Positions 1-10,000 of a DNA stretch of 20,859 nt are shown one piece after another. The DNA comes from Apostichopus californicus (Eukaryota; Echinodermata; Holothuroidea; Aspidochirotida; Stichopodidae), in assembly GCA_020650975.1 (NCBI GenBank), contig JAIPMN010017804.1, positions 5,064 to 25,922 of the forward strand. The letters run 5' to 3'. The notes beneath the pieces were generated by a model. That model did no database searches and had not been told where the DNA came from. It was given only the letters and a program-made list of their open reading frames with translations. Position numbers and translations under genes: made by a program. How positions within the stretch are numbered: position 1 is the first letter of the stretch; every line of letters starts with the position of its first letter.

Positions 1-702
1 ACCCCCCCCCCCCCCCGACCTACGTACCCTATCTCTCGTCGTTAAACCTGCTGACGAGTAATAAAGCCACTCAATCATTGGTGATGTTACTATATATAGA
101 ACTGGAATGTTTACTTTCTGTCTGCCTTAGAACTAATGAGCTTATCCAAAGAATATAGGTCTACTAAATTTCCAATTCAAGGAACATACAGGGCATATAC
201 ATATTGTCTTTTAAGAAAGAATATTCCCCATGGTTGTCGTTTTCACTGAAGCATGCAAATCCAGTGTTATCTCCCTTTATAACGACATAAATACATATAA
301 TCCCCTTTTACCACCTTTTCTTTCTATAATTATTACTGTTTTTCTGTTTATTCCCATTTTCTTTGGCGCTAACCTGCAGGAGCCTTACTTCGCACGGCTC
401 GGTCCCTCTTGCCCCCCCCCCCTCCCCCATCCCTCCCCTCACACACTTGTTATACAGATATGCACTTGGTGCGTTTGAATTAATACATATGTAAAAATCC
501 GACGTGCAAAGCCAAATAAGCTTGCGTTTTTTGTTATTTTTGGCGGACGATTAGTCAATTCTATCAATCCTTTTCTGCATAGGACGCATCCTATTAGATT
601 CTTGAGTACTGGCCAGGTCCGTAGTCAGAGTAGTTTGTTTATATGGGGAGGGACCTATGGCCAAAGCTTAATTGCAGCCTGGCACGGCTTCACAGTTATT
701 GT
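1..702. other. Non-coding flank with C-tracts
   Basis: No supportable gene. It contains a C-run at 2-16 and a C-rich stretch at 411-440. The short open frame at 230-478 has no recognisable domain and runs through the C-tract. Confidence 0.5.
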
Positions 703-1125
703 CAGTGGCGTAGGAAGGTACTTTTGAGTGGGGGGCTGAAGACTGATGGCCGGCCTGGGGGAGGGGTCTAATTTTTCCCAGGGTGTCCCCCTCATTTTTC
801 ATTTTTTCATTTTTCATTTTTTCATTTTTCATTTTTCCCAGGGTGTCATCCCAGGGTGTCCCCCTCCCCTATGGATTTTTTTTGCATTTCCAGGTGGCCT
901 CAGATGCAATTTGGTGCAATATAGCACACTTCAACACCCACTGTAAATAATTTTGCATTTTCACCTGGCCTTAGATGCAATTTGGTGCTCCAAATCAGAT
1001 TTTTTTCTAATTTGGAAATGAAAAAGGGGTTTTCTGACTTGCGAAGGGGGGGGGGGGCGGAATGATACTTCCGCCCCCCATATTTTTCACTGGCGCCCCC
1101 CATCCCCCCGGTTCCTACGCCCTTG
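703..1125. mobile_element. hAT-type non-autonomous element (MITE), 423 bp
   Basis: The left end CAGTGGCGTAGGAAGG and the inverted right end CAAGGGCGTAGGAACC form imperfect terminal inverted repeats starting CA(G/A). The flanks are GTTATTGT (695-702) and GTTATTGC (1126-1133), an 8-bp target duplication with one mismatch, as expected for hAT (P elements also make 8 bp). Inside are a T-tract array of CATTTTT-type units (about 791-836), two 38-bp direct copies around GATGCAATTTGGTGC (880-917 and 951-988), and a G/C hairpin with perfect 11-bp arms (1052-1062 and 1069-1079). There is no transposase, so it must have been moved by an element elsewhere. Confidence 0.75.
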
Positions 1126-1489
1126 GTTATTGCTGATATATCGAAAACGGTATAGCTTCTACCCCATGCCCCACAAAATTTCACCATAAAGATGTTACAT
1201 ATCAAGTACAACGTTGATGAGGACAGGTAGTGAGTTACAAGTTCTTGTAAAAAGAATTTCGGCAAGTTTACACAGTGGTGGTGAAAGAGGACGGTAAAGT
1301 GGGGTTAAATTTTCCTGCCTACTGATTTGCACGCCTACCAATCAGTCTTGACCTAGCCCACCCCCTTAGAACTTAATTTCGCTTTCATCTATTTGTTGAA
1401 AGTAGGGAACCACGATAAAATCGGTAAACTATTCTCATGAAAAGGGCATAGCCAATTTTATATATGTTTTAAACTTAAACCTTGGCGTT

Positions 1490-1624
1490 CGACGGCGGTT
1501 TTGCAGCCCAGTTGGTGAAAAATTTGAACTAGATTTGAACCTGTGTTCTTTCGCCCTTTGTTCAATTATTGTGACTGTACTTCATTGACTAGGGATGTTC
1601 ATTACTGCAAACCCTGATTTTCAG
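1490..1624 (+). other. SYNCRIP: Candidate 5' UTR / first exon of SYNCRIP ending at a strong donor
   Basis: The first coding exon starts with an acceptor, so an exon must lie to the left. The best donor I see is CAG|GTAAGG at 1624/1625. An ATG at 1595 opens ten codons up to this donor. If joined to 3806, it reads through the 12 UTR bases (L T S S) into the main ATG without a stop, giving a possible 14-residue N-terminal extension. The ATG at 1595 has G at -3 and T at +4, weaker than the one at 3818. Competing donors are GTAAGT at 1837 and near 2790. The left edge of the exon is a guess. Confidence 0.3.
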
Positions 1625-2982
1625 GTAAGGCAACCCACACTACTGTGTATACGTCACTTCCCAAAGAAGCACTACGTACTCATATACGCACTACACTGTA
1701 CGGCGAAGTTAAATAGTTGTTTGTACACAGCACAGGCACCCATTGGTTCCAGTAGCGTGGGGTTTTCAGACTGTCTGTTCCGGCGAATTCTATCCAAACC
1801 GAAATAACAGTATTTCTCCTCATATCCCTTTCCCATTTGTAAGTATCGTTTGCACTTCATTATAAATAAAAAATACATCATAGCTCTGGTGATTTGTTTC
1901 TATTAAATTACTGTAATTTTTCGTAGCAAATATCGTTTTACAGCAGCACGTGGAAAACCCCTAGGCCTAAGTGACTTTGCTAAGGATAGGCTAGGAACCA
2001 GCGTTAGACGCGTGTATATGCATGACTACTTTCCTTTGTTCGGCAAAATCCATACTGTATTTAGTGTGCTAGGATGCTAGACCTAAGCTCCTGGTATATG
2101 TTGAATGCTGTAAAACGGCAGGTGCTTAACAGTTTCTTCTACATTCTTAGCCTTATTTTTTCTGAAGCCATCAATGTTTCCTTGATGGTTCGAATTGCCT
2201 CGATTTATAAGACAATTTTTTACTTAAGTTAGGCCAACCTATTTGCATCTAGGCCTAGACATTGCTAACACAGTAACAGTATAATGATCGGCTGAATGAA
2301 CTTACTTTAATTTGGCCCAACAAGTCTGGCCTAACGTTAGCAAACGCTAGTTGATTTGATCTCATGTATTTTAATAGAGTGCGGTTAAATTATACATATG
2401 TTGTTTACAAAATGCTAGTTCTGTCGAGTGAACGCAGCGGTCAACAATGTACATCAAGCATGGTTACATGGTATTGCACAGTGGTTCTAGTGCCATTCCG
2501 CCATAGGTACATACCGCCATACCTTTCTGCCATAGGTTTTGATCCTTTCCGCCTTGGTTAAAAGGCTCGAAAGTCATTGGCAGATATATACATTTTAGGA
2601 ATGGATTTAACCCTGGTGTACAGGAATGTATCGGTGAAACTTTCTTTGAATCACATGGAAGGATACATAGGCCTAGGTACACCATCTACAAATTTGATGG
2701 TTTGCTGGATATACTGAATTGTATTGTTAAGACAAGATTGGGAATTGATACAGTCTTTAATGTACAGGTCAATTGAATAGTATAAATTGTAAGTTCACAG
2801 GAGTCGTTACACTGTCTTCAAATATATAATAGTTGGTTGAATAAATCAAAGTAATTAAGGCTAATTATTTATTAAAAAGACCCATTCTGATTGTCGATTT
2901 AAATGACCGATTTTGCGGGGCTCAGGTAGTGTGAAGCGAAGCAATGTACAGTGCATATAGTGCCTATTGTGCACCAACAATT

Positions 2983-3071
2983 ATGTGCTCTTTCCTCCAT
3001 ACAAAAAGTGCTTTACCACCATTGGAATAAAATAGCGGAATGGCACTTTTTCTATAGCAGTAAGAGCACAT
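2983..3071. repeat. Imperfect inverted repeat, 29-bp arms, 31-bp loop
   Basis: The arms 2983-3011 and 3043-3071 are complementary at 24 of 29 positions. Ten perfect pairs lie at the outer end (ATGTGCTCTT / AAGAGCACAT) and nine at the inner end (AAAAAGTGC / GCACTTTTT). A transcript from either strand would form a hairpin of about 89 nt. It may be a decayed foldback transposon or a small-RNA-like hairpin. No flanking target duplication was recognised. Confidence 0.6.
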
Positions 3072-3500
3072 TTTCTATGGTGGAATGTACCGATGGTGGA
3101 AAGACACGGCTCCCTTGTGCAGTTGTCCCTTAATTGGTTCGTTAATACAATCTTGTTACTGGGTCGTGTGCATCAACAAGCTGAAAGAACTTAATGATAG
3201 TTCGTCATACAAATGCAATGGATTTGCATATGTTTTAGTCAGGTGTTACCTAATGTTGTTTCCCAATTAGCTGAATGCATGAACATGTTGCCAAAAAGTA
3301 GGCCTAGCTTACTCCAGCAATACAGCAGAATTTTAGATTGGATTATCTTGGAAGATGAAATTGTTTTTGACAAATGGCATGCTCCCAATTTGGATTTAAT
3401 CCAATTTCATCAGTGGTTGGACTTTGTTTACTTCCAAACCAATGGGAAATGGAATTGCTAAGCCTCTTTGTTTGTTTTGTTTGGGGAGGGGATTGTTTTG

Positions 3501-3599
3501 TGGGCCAGATGCTTCAATCTAAAATCTTAAGCATGTAATAGCTCAGTTGAGCAATTAACAGTGACAAAAGACAAATGTCTAAGATTTTAATATGGCCCA
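3501..3599. repeat. Nested foldback, about 99 bp
   Basis: The outer arms are TGGGCCA (3501-3507) and TGGCCCA (3593-3599). The middle arms are TAAAATCTTA (3520-3529) and TAAGATTTTA (3580-3589), perfect complements. The central palindrome is TAATAGCTCA / TGAGCAATTA around 3546-3547. The three nested pairs in order suggest a palindromic MITE or a cruciform-forming block. It lies about 200 bp before the first coding exon. Confidence 0.55.
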
Positions 3600-3805
3600 T
3601 AGACAACCCAGATGAAGTGATGTAAGTTAACTTGACAATGGGTTAGATTCTTTTCATCCCTGAGAACAGGAAAAGAGTATCATTTGGTGATCAGTGGTGG
3701 TTCAATCCCCTAATTCAATAAGTGTTAGTATAACAAAATCAGGCATTTGTGTATTTTTGTCCTGTTGAAGGTATTAATGAGGTCCTGTTTTAATTACTCT
3801 CACAG

Positions 3806-4031
3806 CTCACTTCAAGTATGGCGTCAAATGGTTCTGAGCAGGTGGAAGAACAGCAAGAGGTGGAAAATGTAGCTGAAGAAGCAGCAGAGGGTGAGACCAC
3901 AGAGCCAGAGGAAAGTACTGAAACAGAGGCAGAGGCAGAAACCTACCAGAGAACGGAAAAATACGATCTATTCTTAGGCAGAGGTTTCTCAGACAAGATA
4001 TCACAGGAGTTGGACAAAACGTACCAGAAAA
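3806..4031 (+). CDS. SYNCRIP: SYNCRIP first coding exon (acidic N-terminus and start of NURR)
   Basis: The exon opens after the acceptor CTCTCACAG (AG at 3804-3805) and has 12 bases of 5' UTR (3806-3817) before the ATG at 3818. It ends at 4031 before the donor GTGAGT, in phase 1. It encodes residues 1-71. About 20 of the first 45 residues are Glu, with no basic residue until Arg45. From about residue 49 (YDLFLGRGFSDKI) it enters the first helix of the NURR domain. Reading past 4031 adds an open stretch to a stop near 4072, but that is intron. Confidence 0.93.
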
Positions 4032-7000
4032 GTGAGTTTGTTCCTTCAGTTGAAATTGTTCTTACCAGTTGATGACAATGAGGATGAGTGCAAAGCAGTC
4101 AAAGATTTTATGATATGTTTAATATTTTTGGTACCATGGGTTTGTCTTGCTTTGCTCGGCTCTGCTGTTTGGTGGTGAACGATGCTTCAAAATCCCACCC
4201 AATATTATTGTTGATCATTTGTGGTCAGGACAGCCTTCTGAAGCGGTAGGTATGTAGCTGTGGTGCAGATATAATAAGGATTTCTGTTATTGGGTAATTT
4301 GATGTGCGGATGCGGTCAGCAACACGTACAATGGGTACACGGATTTGTTTTTACATTTGATCCCATTCGTCCAAAAGTTTCTCTTATTTACATTTTTAGA
4401 ACTGACCGGTGATGAAGAGTTTGACGACAGAGCGTTGGATGCTATTGGTGGTTTGGATGATGACACTATACTTCAAGTCTTGAAACACTTCTGTGAAAGT
4501 GATCTTTCATTTGTACAGAACAAGAGTGCATACATATGTGGGGCAATCAAGATGTTTAGGACCAAAGGAAAAGGGGCACTCACAAAACCAGAACAGCAGA
4601 AAGTACACACACCAGATGAAGACAAAATCAAGGTATGAAAGTTTCTCTTTGGTATTATGTTCAAACTGTAAAATTTGGGTTTGTGGTTGCATTAAGTGGA
4701 TTTCTTGTGGCAGGAAATGAAGCTCTTTTCTTTAAAAATAGAAAATATTCCATGCAATTATGATAAACCCGCCTGGTTGTATTGTCTCTAACTTAGGATA
4801 TGGATAATTGCTAATTGAAGCTTACTTTGATTGCTCCAGGAAAGGGATCACAGTAGGTAATGTGCTGTTATCCTTCAAACCTGACCTTTTGGAAGTAGTT
4901 GTTTCTCTGTCAGTGTTCTGTCGTTGGAAGATGAAATTTTTTGGTAGAATGATTTTTCTTTGCTTAGATGATTTTAAATAACATCCGGCAAAATAATTTA
5001 CAGTTCAGTTGGTATGATGGGAATATAACTTGCGTTCGGAACACAAAATGCTATGGGGATGGGGTTTTGACTTAACCTGACTGAAAAATGCTTGACCTTA
5101 AGATGCAGAAAGTTTAAAGCAATTATGCCCAGCAATCAGCTTAGGCAGGGCAAACCAATTTTTCAGAGGTATTAAGTTGACAAAGCACTATAAATTTTGT
5201 ATTTGCATTGGGATGAATTATTCACTTATTCCGTTGTGTTAAATGAATATTTTCTGTAATCCTCTTCACTGAGGTTTCTTTTGTTTTAGCATAACAGTTT
5301 GTATCGTCGGCTCTTGCCTAAGTCCAAGTGACATGATAACCTTTTCCTCCTTCATTTGTTCTAGGAATTATTGGAGAGAACAGGCTACACCCTGAATATT
5401 ACCCGCAGTCAAAGGCAATATGGTGGTCCACCTCCTGATTGGGAAGAAGGAACATCGGCTCCATCACAAGGAACAGAAGTAGGTTCATTATAACGGAGTT
5501 GTCATCCCCTTTGTACAAACTTGTCTTTCATTTGCAATTAATCATGAGATTGATAAGCTAAACGACAACAAAATGACAGTGAAAATTAACTTTTTGTAAT
5601 GCTCTCGAATGGTTATTTCAAGTCTTTCTGTCAAGGACTGCTGATATTGATATTATGTAAATGTATTAACTAGTTCTTCTATTTAAGCTACTCATTCTTT
5701 TTCAATCATGATTGATCAATTTCTGTTTAGGTTGGTTTACGTTATTGTGTGCGGGACTAACTTGTATTTTGCCTGAATTGTGGTTTTGTAAAAAAAAAAT
5801 ACAGTTTTGAAAATACTTGAAAGTGTTGCCAATGGTCGGCAGCTTGGCTGTTTCTTCTTCCTCATATCAATTGATTTGTAGTGATTTATGACCTCTTTGT
5901 GATTTATCTTGTTTGAAGTGGTCTACTCAATGAATTATAAGGTAATTATAGTAAAACAGAAACTACAGCTAATAACCAGAGCGAGAAAAACCTCGATCAA
6001 AGCTTTAACTCGTACATGGTTCCTATGAAAAGAGTATGACTCAACTACACCCCCCCCCCCCTCTTCCCCATGTCGTTTATTTTCCCTTATGTTGAGGGTA
6101 TTTTGAAATGTATATGGAATGAATAGAAAAATCCTCTGCATTATTTGTTTAAGACTATAGGGTGTAATAACAATATAAATTTTACCTGTAGTCATAATGT
6201 GTTGCTGATATTCAGCTTATTGTTACTAGTATCTGAATACTTTTGTTATGCTGCAAGTGAACAATTTTTCAACTTTTCACTCTTCTGCCAGGTTTTTGTC
6301 AAAAATATCCCCAAGGATTGGTTTGAAGATAAACTTGTGCCACTATTTGAACCGTGTGGAAAGATCTATGACATCAGGTTAATATTGGATCCAACAACAG
6401 GCTTAAATAAAGGGTTTGCCTTTGTCTGTTTCTGTGAGAAAACCGAGGCACAGGAGGCCATTAAGACGGTAAGTGCAGCAGTGTCCTTCGATTCACTCGC
6501 TGAATGTTAAAACAATTTACTGTGTGTGTGTTTACATGTGTGTGTTTACATATGTGTGTTTACCTGGAGTCCTTGATTTGTAAACACTATTACACCAACA
6601 GTTAGGAAGTGGATTGAACTTTACAGGTCCACCGGACTTGGTGGAGAAGTTTTAGTTGCCGTGGAAAATTGACAGCTCCTGTCAAAAGATTTTATTAACT
6701 TTCACATTGGACATGTTAGTGTACAAGAAACCCCACTGTTTGTAGTGGAGGAGATTTGGTGGTTGACTGTCATGATTTTATTATTCCTCTTTTCCAGCTG
6801 GATGGCCATAAAGCCAACGATCGCTTTAGTTTGAGTGTGTCCATATCCTACAAGATGAACAGGATCTTTGTGGGCTCTATCCCCAAGACGAAGCAGAAAG
6901 AACAGATAATGGAAGAATTTGGCAAAGCAACTGGTAACGTTTAGATGATATGTTTAACCCTCGATCGATGTTGGCCTTTCAAGCCTAACAGTGCAAAATG

Positions 7001-10000
7001 TCATTGATAGAAAGTACTGGTGAAAATGTGGTTTGTGAGATTGAAGGATTCTTTAAAGCATTTGTTGGGGTATATTTGTATAAATTTGCTAAAATTAAGC
7101 ATTGGCAGACAATTTGCAGTCTATTTTGCAAACCAAAACTTTCTTTAAAGAAAATTAAGGATGGTACTTCGCTAGCACTATGGCTAGCTCTAATAGGAGA
7201 TTCCAGCTATTTATTAGATTAGTTTGAAAGTATGTAGCAACTACATCAATCAACTCTGGTGATGTCTGATGTGTAATTATGGATCAATCACATGTTACTT
7301 GATTCTTTCAAACATGGAAAAGTTCAGTTCAACTTTTGTTAGTCCGTTCCACTAAATCAACAAGATTCAGAATCAGCTGAGTGCTCCAGAGTATGAAGGC
7401 CATGTTTTGTTGAAAGTTTACAAGTACACAATGTGGAGAATTTGCTTAGGCTAATCAGTACGATGTGCAAACGAACGTAGTTGATCAAAACCTTTTCTGT
7501 CGGGAATAGTAACAAATTTTTATACTTAAACACTTCAAGATAGAAGGGAATATCACTCAATAATAATGAAATTATTGAAGAATACACATGGATTTTTTTC
7601 TCATTTTCATTGACTCGATGCAGATGGAGAACGATGTTAGTGATATTTAACGACTCAACCATCAGTAATATATGATGTTAAAATGCTCATTTCCTTGACT
7701 GGTTAAGAAGAGGATTTAAAACGAGTTAACAACATTTGCTATGTTTTTATTCACCATTTCAGATGGATTGAAAGACGTGATTGTGTACACCTCATCAGAC
7801 GACAAATCCCTGAACAGGGGATTTGCATTTCTAGAGTACGAAGACCATAAGGCTGCTTTCACTGCCCGTAAGAAGCTCATGTCCGGCCGTGTTCAGGTAT
7901 TCGGTGGTGTCAACATCAGTGTTGACTGGGCAGACCCAATCATAGAGCCAGATGAGGAGACCATGTCTAAAGTCAAAGTTGTCTACATCAGAAATTTGAC
8001 TCCTGCTGCCACTGAAGAGAAGATTAAGGAAAAGTTTTCTGAATTCGGAGAATTGGAGAAGGTGAAGAAAATCAAAGACTACTGTTTTGTTCATTACAAG
8101 GAGAGAGAAAGTGCTGAAAAGGTGAGTAAAATATCTTGTTATCTATTGCTCGATACTTTGTCAAGCATTTTCAATCAAATTTGCAAGCGCAGCAATCTTT
8201 GCAATATCTATGTATCAATTATTTACCAATATACCTGAATGTGAGCATTGTATTTCTCAGAACTGGTATCCACACAAAACATGTTTTTAAAACATTCGTA
8301 ATACTGATAGATTGTGGTAATGTGCTCTAGATGTGTTAAGCGCATCCTTTTGTGAAATTTGAACTCCCCAATGTCTAAAATATTTATTAAACTTGTGTAC
8401 AAAGTTAATCAGTTAAGAGTAATAATTTGTGCCATTTGTTGTGGAAAATATTTATTAAACTTGTGTACAAACTTGTCAGTCTTTACAGAAGCAAACTTGT
8501 TTTATTTAAGAGCCCTTCTTGAATGAGGTGGTACCTTCCAATTTTAATAATAGCATCAGTGTTGTGATGCCTGACCATGAAATTGCAAAACATTTAATAG
8601 TATTACTTATTACACACTAAATTCAATGTACACGTGAGATGACACTTGTCCAAATTGTGCTGGAAACAATGTATTATAGTGTTGTTGTTTGCAGTATTAG
8701 TATTCTCCTTGCTGATTTAGTCAGATGGCAGTTGAACCACCTTTTAAAATATATGGCCACAAAGTTTCAGAGGATTATCTAGATGGCTGGTATTCAAACT
8801 TTTTTTCTTTGAGACCCTTCAATGGCCAATGTTATGGCCTGCAGAAGGTGTCTTCGGTGAGGCATGGTCCCCTTTGAGAAATCTTTATATGATTAAAGGT
8901 GCCTAGTTGTAAAAAAGTGTCATATAATATTTGTAACTTTTGAACGCAGTATTTTGTATTCAAGATCTTTCCACAAGTATCACCAATTTCTTTTTCTCTG
9001 CAATGCAACCTAAAAACTGCAACTGTTACCCTCACTTTGAATACCAGTGATCTATATGGTATGCACCATTGCAGTAAATGAACCCTGCAGGATAATTAAT
9101 GTTGTGTGTATTTGTTTCAGGCCATAGAAGGAATGGATGAGAAGGAGTTTGAAGGAGGAGTGATACCAGTGTGTCTGGCAAAACCACAAGGAATGAATAA
9201 GAAGAAGGAGAGACAAGCAAGGATGCAACAGTCTGGGTAAGTAACATGGATACACTTCAATTGTTTTGTCAATACGCTATCATGTGGACCCAGAACAGAT
9301 GTAAAAGAATACAAATAAATATGAATCATGATGTTAATCTGTAGGCAAGTGCTTCTGTCATCACTTATTATATTGAAACAAACTGCAGAGATTATGCAAC
9401 TTGCCAGATGTTGTCTTCAGACTTATGAATTAGTTACTTTATTGATATGATGTTACGTGGTAATATTAATAAAAATCTGTCTGTTACTAATTCATTAATG
9501 TGGAAGTTTTTTGTTCAATTTTGCCAACGGGAAATAGTGTGTGCAAGTAATACTGTACCAAATTGTGGTGTGTGAGTTAACTTAATGTGTTATTAATGAT
9601 TTTGGTTAGCAGTGGTGGATACTGGGACAACTCTGGCGGTTACGGACGGCAGAGAGGTGGAGGTGGTATGCAGAGAGGTAATAGAGGAGGCGGAGGAGGA
9701 ATGGGGTACCAACAAGGGGGGTACCAACCGGACTTTGGTGGTTATGACGACTACTACTTTGGATATGATAGTGGTTACCAAGACTACGGCAATGACTGGT
9801 CATATGGAGGATACGGCTACGGAGGCAGAGGTGGAAGAGGCGGTCCAAGAGGAGGTAGAGGAGCTCGCGGTGGCCCCATGGGACCGGGTGGTGGTAGAGG
9901 TGGAATGCGTGGGGGTCGAGGTGGTCCTGGTGGGATGAGAGGTGGCCCGAGAGGGGGTCCCAGGGGTGGTGGAAGAGGCAACAGGGGTGGCGGTGGTATG

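Larger units (their letters stand above)
1126..3805. other. Upstream region / probable first intron of SYNCRIP
   Basis: No protein-coding exon is supportable here. Apart from the candidate first exon and the two foldbacks listed separately, it is unique-looking AT-rich DNA with several AGGCCTA words (for example near 2250, 2670 and 3300). The short open frames at 2464-2685, 2951-3133 and 3213-3461 have no recognised motif. Confidence 0.5.

Noticed and set aside
900-1265. 121-codon open frame on the minus strand
   Set aside because: It lies across the MITE end and its G/C hairpin; no domain is seen.
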